This document shows, one piece after another, positions 51,801 to 63,950 of a DNA stretch of 64,000 nucleotides. Within the stretch, counting starts at the first letter, position 1; every line of letters begins with the position of its first letter. The DNA lies in contig NC_135261.1 of assembly GCF_964204865.1 (NCBI RefSeq), forward strand, positions 12,090,001-12,154,000, given 5' to 3'. The notes beneath the pieces were generated by a model. The model saw nothing but the letters and a program-made list of their open reading frames with translations, did no database searches and was not told the origin of the DNA. This stretch comes from Styela clava. Taxonomy: Eukaryota; Chordata; Ascidiacea; Stolidobranchia; Styelidae. Both the position numbers and the translations under genes were made by a program.

Positions 51801-52191
51801 TGCTGTTATAGTTTGACAGATATGTTTCAAGTGAATTGATCAATATCGCATTCTTAATGAGCATTATTTGATAATGTGAATCGTAATATTCGTAGTAGGT
51901 TGCAAGACCTTCTTGTTGGGATAAAAGTAACTGAACAATGGAGGTGGAATTAAAATCTTGAATATTTTCTGCAGAAGCGTTGAACACGCCAAGCGCAAGG
52001 GAATTAAAAAACTTGTCGGTTTCCAAACTTACGAACAACCACGAGAAAATCCTCGCGGGCTACATGTTATAAAGCGAATTGAACTGAGTGAATACATAGA
52101 CTCTGAAACAGGAGAAAAGTTATTTTCTGGATTGAAGCCACCGAATCATGTACAAGTTCTTTATGGATATAACGTAGATGATGACGCATAG
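48844..52191 (+). pseudogene. AANAT-like GNAT acetyltransferase, decaying copy
   Basis: Four exon remnants line up with the intact copies downstream: 48853-48985, 49377-49524, 51183-51310, 51975-52191. Exon 1 has no ATG at the homologous position (TTA instead) and is 8 bp short, so KFKILTLNDVESVGKLL and the later EDLRKTYYSRVG lie in different frames. Exon 2 is 148 bp and not a multiple of three, unlike its relatives (156, 159). Exons 3 and 4 are fully open with the correct phase and retain TVHEKYRDSGV and the conserved FQTYEQPRENP and SGLKPPNHVQVLYGYNV segments. A product from an alternative start in the second half cannot be excluded. Intron 2 holds a 34-bp tandem duplication. Confidence 0.75.
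50849..50919. repeat. Tandem duplication, about 34-36 bp x2
   Basis: Two adjacent copies of tggaaaatcgtcctctactg and its continuation to gtcaat, identical as read. They lie in the intron of the decaying acetyltransferase copy. Confidence 0.85.
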
Positions 52192-53353
52192 TTTTATTCT
52201 TTTGTTCAAACGATCGGAAAAGCATTTGAGAAAAAGGGAAAGGTTGTATAGATGTACAGATGTATCCTCACCTGCTTGTGCTTACCCCCCCCCCCTCCCC
52301 CCGTACTATTATTGGACTATGTTAGCGGAGTAAACCCCAACTGACTTCGTCAGAGGTCAATAAGCACACAATATATTGCAATGCCAATGTTCGTATACTT
52401 TGAAGTTGCGCGATCAAACAGGTATATTGAAATATATCCTTGAACCTTAATACCAGTTATGCGGTAAAAAACCAAATCAGTAATAATGCAAAAACATGAA
52501 AAACACTATATTCTCAAATCTCGAATGGTAGCCGGAAACACGTCACAGGTCGATACAAAAAATCTTTGCATAAAAAGTAAAGCGATTTACTACGATAAAC
52601 CACCATCAAATTGCTAAAATGACATATTTTCATTGAATGCAACATACTATTAATACAAAGGGGTCAAATAACAATAAAATCCATAATTACATTCCACATT
52701 CGCTACAACTGAAAATAAAGTCAAACAGAATGCTGACTTTAGGGTATTACTGTAACACGCTAGCACTAGAATTGACACTGATCACGTCTGGCGATTTGTT
52801 TGAATAAACTCACACAAGTGTACATCAGGTTACACAGATGACGAACATATTGCCAGTTGGTAATGATTAACTTCATATTGGCTGAAATCAGTATATACCT
52901 GGCACTGTACTTTTGTTCAATAAGCTATTCTGTTATTCTGTTATTTCGTTTACTATAAGTTTTCAGTAATTTATATATAATAATAATATGACAAATACTA
53001 CGTCAAACTAATAAAATTAATTTACGTTAGATTTTGTTCAGTAAAATGTATAGCGAGAGCTCCCCTCGAAGAAATGAGAGCGCGTCTTTCTGCTTTAAAT
53101 GTATATGTTGCAGTGAACTAACAAACACGTAGCTTATATAATACACGAACACGCACAGAAAGTGTCAGCAAGTAAAATTTACAATGGAATGTAGTTATTA
53201 TTAAACGCGGTCGGTATTAAAGAAAAGAAAATTGTGAACAAACTTTTATTTTAGAAGAAATGGGAAACAATATATTAGATAAACACACAAGTGGTTGTTG
53301 TTGAAAATTGTACCCGGGTTGTATCTTCGGAAAAATTGGTAATAGCTTTGAGC
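52192..53353. other. Intergenic between acetyltransferase copies
   Basis: No coding signal. A pure C-rich tract (13 C, T, then CCCCCC) lies at about 52286-52301. The promoter of the next copy should be here. Confidence 0.4.
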
Positions 53354-55765
53354 ATGAACCTCCGTTACAGAATTCTTACAATAAATGATTCGGCAGCTGT
53401 TCGTAAACTTTTGGAAGAACAGTATATTCCTACAAATCATCTTGTAAAACACATTGGAATAGGAAATGATGAACTACGGGATGAATACTATTCACGGGTC
53501 GAAGTAAATATCATTTCGCCATGGACGTTTAAATTTGTTTGAGACCACTTGCGGCCGTCTTCGGTAGCTGACATATATATGTGTGTGTGTGTGTGTTTGT
53601 TAATAACGCTGTAATTGAGCTACGACTCAAGCCCGACATAAAAACGTTGGAATTGGATGGCCCAATATTTGATGTCCAGCTTGAGTTTACAAATGTTTCT
53701 AATGCATGTGTACACTTGACCTGGGAGGCATGTAGATCAGGGCTTCCCAAACTAGGGGCCGCGGCCCTCGAAGGGGCCGCGAAACGAATTTTAGGGGCCG
53801 CAAAGAGAACACCAAATTTACACAAAGTACTCTATCTGTTGTACTTTTAAAATTCAGGTTCAGTCTCATTTTCGGATTTTGCATTCATTTTCTCATTGCA
53901 TATTTCACATATATTATTTATTCTGAATGTATTTTATTTTCTCATTATTGCAAATGATGTGTTTATGAATCAAATTCATTTTACCATTCTATGTTGTTCA
54001 CTTTCTGTTACGTAGGGTCTATTGTTGCGTAACAGAAGAGTTGCAATTTCGTAGGCTGCGGTTTATTCATTTGCTGAAGCGAGATTATCGAACATGGGTG
54101 ATTTTTTAGCATTTTAAAGAAAAACCAGGCAGGGATACGAAATAAAAGTTAACCTTTGCCTTTATTCATTAGGCCTACATGTTTATAAAACCCAAAAGGC
54201 ATAAAGTACACATTAACGACGACAAAATTGTGTTTTTTTTTTGAGGCAGCATATGTTTTGTGTAGGTGCGCCTCAAGTTTCCCTGATAATTTGACGTCGC
54301 ACAAACCGCTGCCTTGTGCTAAATTTGATCAATAAGAGTGAGTAACAATTCCGGATAAGAACCATGCCGTCGGTGGCCAGACATCGTAATTCATCATTTA
54401 GGCATGCATAAACAAACATTGAGCCACGGCTGGACTTTTTATGCAGCAAAAATCATTTGCACCCATTAACCTTAGTAAATATGTGCTTGTTTTTGTTATT
54501 GAGTAGGCCTACTTAAATTTGAGAATTAGCTGTGTCAATAAAATATTAAAAATACATATTTCGAACTGTTTAGCATTACGTGAACAAGGGCCGCGATAAA
54601 TTTCAATTTATAAAATTTATGGGAAGCCCTGATGTATGACCATTTGTGTTGGTGGACCCGTGATTTTCAATTGTTGATGAAACTGTTTATGCACTTTAGC
54701 CATTTTTGAGACAAGGAAATTCACTCGGGGCGTTCGATGAATCAGATCAATTAGTTGCAGTTGTTGTTAATGTTGAACATGAAGAAGAAAGAGAAAAACT
54801 ATTTGATGAAAAAGCGCTGAAATCACAGGAAAATAAAAATAAAAGTGCTGTTTATCGGGTAAATATAAAATAATATTTCTAACATCAAGTTCTTTCAATG
54901 CCATCAATATATATTACATACGTTACGCTAATTGCATATGTAGTCAATTTACTAGGATCTCGTGGTGTAAAAGGTTGATTTATCCAAACTTTAATTAATG
55001 ACAACAATGAATCTTCTATGAACATTATTGTTTAGAGAAAGGGAGAGATGAAATGGAAAACAATTAAAGCCTATTCATTTTATACCGATTATATTTAGTC
55101 TCGTATTTTTCACTAAAATATATTTACCGGGCATGAAGTTTATTCATATATTTTTGGATGTCTCCATAGCTAATCAAACAACTCGGAAAGGATGATCTAC
55201 CTGTCATTTTAGGAACAACTGAGTACTGGGAGCTGAAAATGGCAACAGTCCATCCAAAATATCGTCGATCGGGAGTGGTGAATGAATTGATTCGAAGGTA
55301 AGCGTATATATCATTCGTACATATTATTCACTTCTATGCAACTATAAAATTGGAAGATTATAGAAAAACAAAATTCAATCCCCTTAAACTTTGGCATTTT
55401 AGTTAGTTTTAATAATAAGAACTTGAAAAACGCAAACTACCACCGGTTTCTAGAATGTAGTTCGAAATTTTGGTTTTGGTGCTCTCATTTACATTATTGT
55501 AATTTATTTTCATTGTAGAACCATCGAACTTGCCAAGCTGAAAAATATAAAAAAACTAGTGGGTTCTCAAACTTACGAACAACCTCGAGATAATCCTCTC
55601 AGACTGTATGTTATAAAGCGGATTGAGTTGGGTGAATACATAGACTCCGTGACTGGAAAGAAGATATTTTCTGGATTGAAACCGCCGCATCATGTTCAAA
55701 TATTGTACGGATATGATGTAGAAAAAGATGATGACACTTCTATACATCACAAAAGTCACCTTTAG
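53354..55765 (+). CDS. AANAT-like GNAT acetyltransferase, copy B
   Basis: Four exons: 53354-53503, 54700-54858, 55170-55297, 55519-55765; phases continuous, 227 residues. The fold order fits the arylalkylamine/dopamine N-acetyltransferase-like branch of GNAT: beta1 YRILTINDSAAVRKLLEE, the family-typical LRDEYYSRV, beta strands LVAVVVNVEH, motif A ATVHPKYRRSGVVNELIR (acetyl-CoA pyrophosphate loop, R/Q-x-x-G-x-G/A type with the last Gly as Val), and a C-terminal FSGLKPPHHVQILYGYDV. No signal peptide, so cytosolic; it would transfer acetyl from acetyl-CoA to an amine, substrate unknown. The C-terminus is acidic then His-rich. Start chosen by alignment with copy C. Intron 1 holds a hAT element. 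Confidence 0.88.
53738..54631. mobile_element. 894-bp hAT element in acetyltransferase intron
   Basis: Left terminus CAGGGCTTCCCAAAC, right terminus inverse TTTATGGGAAGCCCTG; a ggggccgcg motif recurs just inside both ends. Flanks ATGTAGAT and ATGTATGA share the first five bases, a possible worn 8-bp target duplication. No transposase frame. Related, inverted and decayed copy at 28690-29077. Confidence 0.85.
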
Positions 55766-58700
55766 TTCTAATCTTACGTTATTGTTGTACTTTCCAAGGT
55801 AATCCATATCACCCGGACATCAATTACTGTTTAACTAAACGTTAGTCTCTTAACCGACCTGTGTGCTTATGACTGTGTTCGTTGTATATTATTTTACATA
55901 GTTATTGATTTTGGGATTCGAAGTGGACCTATGAATTCTTTTGTTGTTGTTAGTATTCTTCTTATTGTTGGTATTGTTGTGAGAAAAATCGCTTTTTTTT
56001 TGACTACTGAACCAATTGCTTTGATTTTCAGTGATTGAAATGTGTTGTTGTTGCTAAGAGACTATTACATTTTTAGTTCAATATTTCTTTGAGTTTCTTG
56101 GGATTGGCTTGTATGTGTGAGATAGCGTCATCAAAATTAAAAATTGAGCATCTTGTGGCGGTTCCGTGTTTGCTTTCTTTGCTATATGGCATACCGGTAT
56201 TGTTAAAGATTAGATTCCCGTACTACTTTGTTTTCATATATTTGTCGAGTTCATATATTTGAGCATTGCTTTATTGTTGTTTGTCAAACAGTGCATGTTT
56301 GTGTTCATATTTTTTGAAAGTAAACAGGTAAAATTCGTGCCACGATACATATACTGAAATACATAACTAGCTACAGTCTAGAACAGTGGTTCTCAAACTT
56401 CTTTAGTCTCAGAGCAAACCTCAAAGTTGTGAAGAGCCGCACACAAACAACGCAAGTTAAAATTGCAACAAAACTAGGCACGTATTTAAAATACCAAGTC
56501 ATCGTAAGAACAACACACGTAACAACTAGGGCTGAGCAAAATTTTCGAACGAATCGAATAATAAAATATTCGAATGGCATTTCACTTACTTATGGCAGAT
56601 TTTTAACCCCGCATGATTGGTGACATGTCATTAACCATTTCTTACATGACCCGAACATAAAATTGATTAAAAATAAATGTTAAAATGAGTTTTCCGCGTT
56701 TCCTCGCGAGAAAGGCGATTGTAGGTCGTTAGAAAACTCGATTTATATGTATAGCATGGATTTAAAAATGACCAGTCAAAGTTTTTACAAAAGCTGGTAT
56801 AAGTTATCTGTATGAAAAACACGTATTAGCTTGTAACCAGATAGGAAATGTCATGTCCTACTCCATTTAAACCACATTGTATTAGCTCTTTAGGGATTCC
56901 CTCCATCCTTCGCCAAGTAATTTTTCGAATACGTAAACATTTTACTCGACCATGCATGGACGTTGAGCCAAGAGTAGATTGTAAAATCAATCGTGAATTT
57001 CGTTGTAACAATGCACACTGACTCGTTCACGAATTGTTGCGTCTATTATCATCGAAAATGATTACAATTGTTAAATTTTGAAGCATTTGGGCAGTAATAA
57101 ATAATGCATGACATAATCAAAATCATAAGGTGAAGTGCTGAATTTGCAAATTCTGTAAATAAAATTGAGCATTACTCAGTAAGTGATTTAGCTATAATAA
57201 CCGCCGGGGTGTTGTTTTGTTGAAAAAAAGTTAAAATGTGAAGGAATTAAATATAAATTTTTGTCTGACCCTCTATTAGTCACAAAGGCCTAGAAATGCC
57301 TTTATTGCCACTTTGTTTAATCGCTATTTTAAAACAACATTCAGGAGTCAAGCAATCGCAAATTTGCTAAGTTTATCTATCTAATACTAAAATAGCACGA
57401 ACACCATAGAAAAGCATGAGAAACCCAATTATAATTTTAATAAATATCTGCATCTCGGTTACCGTTCACTGTGAGCAGGCACGGTTAATTTACAAGCGGT
57501 GATAAGTAAGATCAAAGCCAAGGCCGAGGATAAAACTCAGAATAAGATTAATTTGATTTTGATCAGTCATCAGTCCTTAATATCTTCAACAGCTGTCGCT
57601 GATGTGAACGCACGGGTATACTAGAAATTTAAAACTTCGATATCCGACGACCCCGTAAATGGCGGGAATATAGAATACCAACTTTAGGATATCACCGCCG
57701 AAACGATCGCGGTGACAAAGACAAACAACGATTATGATGAAATTAACCATTAACCAGTAAAAAAAACGCTTTATTGCCGACATTTCAATGTTTCTATCAA
57801 TTTCTAAATGGAGTATTGACCTCCGACGTTTTGTACCCTGTTATGTATAAAAAAAATATATTCATTATTCGACTATCCGGTATTCGTTAAAAATATTCAA
57901 ATTATTCGATTCGAGAAAATATTCGATTTTGTCCACCCTAACTAACAGCCTTTTAATTTGGTTTGGTTTTCTAATAAGTCAAAATTTGTTCTAAATAAGT
58001 TCTAAATTTGTCGAAGCGAGTCGTAATTGTGGAGGATGCAAAGTGCAGTAGCTGGTTGAGATGATCGGCAGATATTTCGGGATTTTCGATTACTGAAACA
58101 AAATTAAAATGCTCCAGAAATTAAAGCAATCATTGAGTTATTTGATTTATACATATTATTTGGAAATGCGACAAAAACTGAAAAATCCACGAAACGAGCC
58201 AGTGATTACAGCCATATCTAAAATCTCTCCAAATGAAAAGTGTGTGCATGAGTGGCTTCGTGAACGCTTACTGTTGCGTCACCATTGCATCTTGTAGATT
58301 GAACGCTACGCAAATAAACACGGGGATTCCATTCGACTAACATAACTAATAGACTTTCGCATTTTAATTTCAAGTCAATGATTTAATTTCAAGTCAATGA
58401 TTATTTTTCAATGAAAAATTTCCCTTTGTAAGTAATTAATGTTTTTAGACGAGCTCTGCCGGAAGTCATCGTTTTGCAGCCAGATATTGTTTTTTCCCCT
58501 TTAATATAAATGACTAAATATCGGAGCAATCTAGTAAAGCGATCTAACAATCATGGAAAATATGCCGTACATCAGTAAGACATTTATCTGGTGCGTGTGA
58601 CATCAAACTCACTGAGCGAGACGTCCATTTGGTAGCTACTACTTTTATGCCTGCCATTGAAATAGAATTAACTCGAATATATTTGCGTATTAGTCAAAAA

Positions 58701-60161
58701 ATACATAATTTTGAAATTTCAATTCAAGAATAGGAAACATACGAAGTTATAGGAAATTGAAGGCAATGTAACGCGCACTTATTTACGTGTTTACTGTCTT
58801 TCTTTTATCGTTCTCGTACTCGTGTTAATTACCAAGATGCATTTCGTCACATTAAACAATCCGCTTAAATTTAATTAACCAATGAGGCTTATGGAGGCGA
58901 CTTGTCTGTCACGTGTACATTGATACGGGTTATCGAGTCCCATATGACTTGGAGTCAATTGGGTAAAAGTTATTAAGTTAATGGCAACTTCTTTCCTACT
59001 TAGGTAGCTTTCATTGATTAATGAAAAAATGATTGAAAAAAATTAATGTTTCATAAGTCGTGGACGAGACGACAAAAACTTCCCAATCAAAAGCAACAAA
59101 TACAAGAGAGCTATGCTCAATTATATAGACACGTCACAAGGTGTAGCTATTTTTTATTCTAACACATAAAAAACGAATCTCTTGAAGTCCACAGAAATTT
59201 TTGAAGTAAGTAAAAATAATAGCCTTCTGGCGAAACAATCAATCTTTCACCACTAAAAATTTCAAGCAATTGATCCAGTATTCGAAGAGAAAACCGATTT
59301 TATGATGACGAAGAAGAATGTCAACAAGAACAACAACATAATATCGAAACGATCGTTATGTACACTGACGCGTCCATTAATAACATTTTATGAATACGAT
59401 CTACATTGGACTTTGTGTTACTGAATAAGTTCTGTCACACAGATTTTGTCGTAGTTTGCAACACAGAAATATGAAGCAAAATCAAGATATTTTGAGTACA
59501 CGATGATATATCAATTATACAAGCGGTTGCAATAAATCTCGCTGTAATCTTGTGTATGAAGAATCGAGCCGTCACTCCTAACTTTATGACCAGTCAGATT
59601 AAACTATTTATACTGACATTTATTGTACGAGCCCTAATTCTTTGTGTATGAACCAAAGGTTACTAGTTAATTTTTAACCACGATGCTTATATTCCAGTCG
59701 ATGACCGTCGTGTAGGCCTACTAGCAGTCCTCGAATCGCATTTAGTTCAAATTGAGTGGTTAAGCCGTTGTAGCATCATGAATATAATCATTACGATGGC
59801 CAATTGAGCATTACGCTAGGTCGTAGAATGATGTTCAGCGTTACCAATTACCAGTTGTGGTGAGTGCGAAATGTTATGCACATTAGTATATGAAAATAAC
59901 TAGAAATTTAGGTAGATTTGATAAAAATAGCCTGAATCCGTTAAAGACAGAAGTTGAAACGTAATACTGATATATATCAGGGCAAATAAAAAATGACTCT
60001 TAAGACTACCAAATAAATCAATAATATTTCGTTCTTCAAATATAGCACATGATTTGAAAACAAAAACTACTAAGCGCTGTGTAACGTCTGTTGTTTTATC
60101 TACGTGTGGTTGCTGTTCAAAATTGTATTTTGACTTTAGGTAACGTGAAATAGCATGAAGC
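55766..60161. other. Intergenic with nested repeat remnants
   Basis: No gene recognised. Contains a hAT left end CAGTGGTTCTCAAACTTC at 56388, interrupted by another element (56527-57945). Also present are a reverse-strand copy of the 33600-type repeat (about 56120-56250) and a forward copy at about 59100-59360. An 18-bp direct duplication, atttaatttcaagtcaatga, occurs at about 58363 and 58381. Small frames at 57586-57783, 58109-58297 and 59900-60172 are unremarkable. Confidence 0.45.
56527..57945. mobile_element. Possible hAT relative of 6464-6890 (TAGGG ends)
   Basis: Left end TAGGGCTGAGCAAAATTTTC resembles the 6464 element, and the right end is the inverse of TAGGGTGGACAAAATCGAAT, with cgaat/attcg subterminal repeats on both sides. 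The flanking 8-mers (GTAACAAC and ACTAACAG) do not match, so the two ends may belong to different copies. Confidence 0.5.
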
Positions 60162-61614
60162 ATGGATCTCAAATACAGAATTCTTACATTAGACGACTTG
60201 AAAGATGTTCGTCAACTTTTGGAAGACCATTATACTAACAAGTTTGCTCTCATGAAATACCTTGGAGTGGAAAATGACGATCTACGTGACACCTACTATT
60301 CGCGTGTTGGGGTTAATATTACATAGTTATATTCTTTTTACATTTTGTAGAACTATCGTGGTTGCAGAAGTTTTCTGTGCTTGCTGATTTGAGATTCTCC
60401 ATTTCCATAAAGCTTATTAATTTGAACATCATATAAAATTTGAAATCACTAATTTACAAGAGTATATATTTAGTTGGCGCATGCAATTTTTTTCCTGCCA
60501 GTCTCTGTTCTCTTACCTGGTTCAATAAAAACTGTTTACTATTGTATATAAAACATGTGTCATATTCGTGGAATAGATCCTTAAGTATTATTCTTTGTTT
60601 CGATGTCAACGTGATTTTCCACTGTTTATGAAATTATTTATAATTTAGCCATTTCTAAAACAAGAAAACTCATTTGGAGGATTTGATGAAACGAAGCAAT
60701 TACTTGCAGTTATTGTTAATGTTAAATATGAGGAAAACGAAAAAATGAATTTTGAAAAGGTGTTGAAATCACAGGGAAACAAAAAGATAGATGCAATTGT
60801 TCGGGTAAATATTAAATATTACTTCTATCATACCGCTTTTCTCCGTGCCATGTTGATAATCCCCAATAAGGTTTCACGATTTTGCCATTTACAAAGAACA
60901 GACCTGTTTAAATTTATGTAATAACTTATATCTTGTCGCCTAGAATTCGGTCAATAATATTCAGTGGTTATGATATTAATAAAACTTTTCTAACGTCTCC
61001 ATAGCTAATGAAACATCTCGGTAAAGATGAACTACCCGCCATTTTGAGAACTACTGAGTATTGGGAGATGAAGATGATAACAGTTCATCCAAAATATCGT
61101 CGCTCGGGAGTGGTAAAGGAATTGATTCGAAAGTAAGTCCAAATGCCATAGTTGTATACCATTTTATAGATCAATAAAAACAAAAGATGTCAGAAAACAA
61201 AGATGCAATTGCGTTTCAATTCGACATTACATTTTACTGCATAAGAAATCGAATGGGCATATATTCTGAAATTTACATATTAAAAAGAGCTATCTTTACT
61301 TTAGTGTTCTCTTCCATAGAAATATCATTTATTTATATTGTAGAACCATCGAACTTGCAAAGCGGAAAAATATTGAAAAACTTGTGTGTTTCCAAACTTA
61401 CGAACAACCACCAGATAATCCTCTTGGATTGTATGTTATAAAACGAATTCAACTGAGCGAATACACAGACTCCGTAACTGGGAAAAAGATATTTTCTGGA
61501 TTGAATCCACCAAACCACGTTCAAATTATGTACGGATATAATGTACAAGAAAATAATAATACCACTTCTGAACATTTCACAGATGTCACAAGTACGTCAT
61601 CTAATATTCGATAA
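60162..61614 (+). CDS. AANAT-like GNAT acetyltransferase, copy C
   Basis: Four exons: 60162-60311, 60649-60804, 61005-61132, 61344-61614; phases continuous, 234 residues. Same architecture as copy B: MDLKYRILTLDDLKDVRQLL at the N-terminus, LRDTYYSRVG at the exon 1 border, LLAVIVNVKYE, acetyl-CoA motif TVHPKYRRSGVVKELIRK, then TIELAKRKNIEKLV and FSGLNPPNHVQIMYGYNV. The tail is Asn/Thr/Ser-rich and differs from copy B, so the C-terminus is evolving freely. Exon 1 uses a weaker donor, gttaat. No signal peptide. Predicted cytosolic amine N-acetyltransferase of unknown substrate. AATAAA at 61751-61756. No transposon in its introns, which are all under 340 bp. Confidence 0.9.
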
Positions 61615-63031
61615 ATTTACAAGAGGGCTTCGTCAATCAGATGACTAGTGGAATATTTCGTGGCGCCTTGTTAACTGGGGATGTCCGTTTTAGTAAATTG
61701 TTAAATGTCCTAATCTTGTTTCTCGCTTTATTGGTTGGTTGCACCACGAAAATAAATATCTGCACTCATTAACATTCACTTGAAATTTTAATTTTTTGTT
61801 GCACTCACTGCTCAATCGCATTAGAATGTAAGCGTATAACTAATTAGAACAAATGGCTTTTATGGCGGAACTATATTTCGCCCTTTTTTTGTTTTTATCT
61901 GTTTATATTTTTTGGGTCGTGTGTAGAATCGTGGTTTTAACAAATATATTTTTCAATTAACTAAATTTCGTTTTTCTCGGCTAAATCCGAGTACCTCTGC
62001 CAACGTGACATTGTTTAGGACTACTCCTATTTTGTTGTTGATCGGACTACTGTTAGGTTGGTCCTAATTTTTTCGTTAATTTATTCTTCTGGAATTTCTA
62101 AAAAATGAAATAGAGAATTTCAAGAAAAGTGAGGTGGTGGTTTAGAGCAAAGATAAATGCGTTGGTGAGACTATATAAAGAAATGCTATGCTGCCGATGA
62201 CATCATATGCTATAACATGAATGTCGTTTTGAATGGCATATCTGTACTTTTTCTAATTGTTTTTCGGAGTGCTCCTGGACTGCTAAAGAAGGTGAGCTAG
62301 CTTTAAAGGTGATAACTCTTCTGCCTATTATGTTTGTTTTCAAAGCTTTACTTCACATTAGTTGTTGAGTAATATGGTATCTCGTATAAAAACGAGTAGT
62401 AACTGTGATCTATCATAAAGAAGTTTAAGTTTTCTGATCCAAGGTTCGTATGAAGATAGAAGTACACGGTATAGTGACGGTACCACATTACCACACCTGA
62501 GAAATGTGAAAGATAGCTAATTAGTTATAGGTTGGTTATGGCTATAGTTCTACCTACATCTAAAATATCTTGGGTTCAAATGGCCATTCTCTCGAAAGTA
62601 AGTTGAGTACTATTACTTAGTACGAACACACAATGTACGCGATTGCAGTAAACACTCGCTGTTAAAAGTTTGTTTTGGAGTCTAATCGCCGCCCCGGGCT
62701 TGGATCAGTGCGATTTTGTTTCAAACTGATGTCTACAATGATTATTTACACTGACATTTATATTAAGTATAAGCGTCATGCCATAAGTCCAAGCTGGAAC
62801 CTTCTGGTTAATTTTTAACCATGGCTTATTTAATAAACTGCACAATTCAGTGTTGTGGTTTTTGGGTCACATCAGTCATGCTTACGGATAGTATCTACAG
62901 CGCAATGGCAGAATTAGCAAATGTTCGAGTCAAAAAATGATGTTTACGAATTAAGCAATTTTTTAAAGTGTAATATGCAACGATTAAATTTTTTTTAGCC
63001 TAGCCTCTAAAAATACGCTTTTGTGGAGAAA
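61615..63031. other. Intergenic, no gene recognised
   Basis: No coding signal. A block at about 62745-62850 (tttacactgacatttata, ggttaatttttaacca) resembles about 59605-59690, so a further dispersed repeat or shared duplicated flank is present. Confidence 0.4.
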
Positions 63032-63537
63032 CTCGTACTGCATTCTAAATATTGACTCATATATTTTCTATCCATTTTTCAAAACGCTGGTATTGCAAAT
63101 ACTAAAATAGAATTGAGTATTAGTATTTATTGGTTTCAAGGTAAAAAAAATTTACCTTAAAATTGACAACAATTTTCATATTTGCACGAATATATATATA
63201 ATATATATATTTTACGGAATTTTTTCCATTGGCGACGCTTCACGTTGGAGGATATTATGGAACAGCAGAAGATTCTCTCTCTTATCATACCGGACAAAAA
63301 TTTTCGACACCGGACCAAGATAACGATCCCCATTCAGCTAACTGCGCTGCGCGTCATAGAGGTGCGTGGTGGTATCACAGTTGTCACATATCCAATCTTA
63401 ATGGAGAATACGCAAAAACTGTTGGAAAGTACATTACCAAAGGTAACGCATATGGAATCGAATGGCATCGCTGGAATAATGCTTACTATACTATTCAATG
63501 AAATCTGTAGAAATGAAGTTTCGACCAGCTTATTGAG
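63032..63537 (+). pseudogene. Decayed copy of ficolin-like last exon plus intron flank
   Basis: The stretch 63032-63180 matches the intron of the intact lectin gene on both sides of its 840-bp insertion (31585-31669 and 32514-32600). From 63219 it matches that gene's last exon, with conserved DQDNDPHSANCAARHRGAWW and [10 protein letters not shown]. The acceptor AG is now GG (tacgg). A 17-bp deletion after 63242 and a 2-bp insertion near 63486 break the frame, so the exon is dead. Homology stops just after the stop codon. No other lectin exons lie upstream, so only a fragment was duplicated or survives. Confidence 0.88.
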
Positions 63538-63950
63538 AATACAGCAGGGTTCCACTTTTTGGGTACAGATTAAGCTGCGGGCTACCAGTTCAATGTACAC
63601 TTCTAAAAAAGTCAGTTGCTCGATTAAGCTTCAATTATTGATGTAATTACCGGTAATTAGTGAAGTATAGACAATAATAAACTTTAGGATTCTTCAGGAA
63701 ATCAAACGCATATCACAATGTTGCAAATGTATTTCTATCAATAACATTTGTATTTCAAAACTGAGTGTTTTTAAATTGATTTCAACACTCTGCACAAGTC
63801 TAAGATAAAATGGACTTGACAGTTGTACTATCAAATGTTGCAGAGTAGCCTATTATACTCCGACGTGTAACTTGACACTGTCACTCTGAGCGAGTCTTGC
63901 AGATTTTCATCAGTGAGGCGTGTTCCATGTTTGTTCCTGGTGGAGTGAGT
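63538..63950. other. Flank with no gene recognised
   Basis: The sequence right after the lectin fragment begins cagggttccactttttgg, which resembles a hAT terminus, but no matching second end is visible. Confidence 0.35.
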
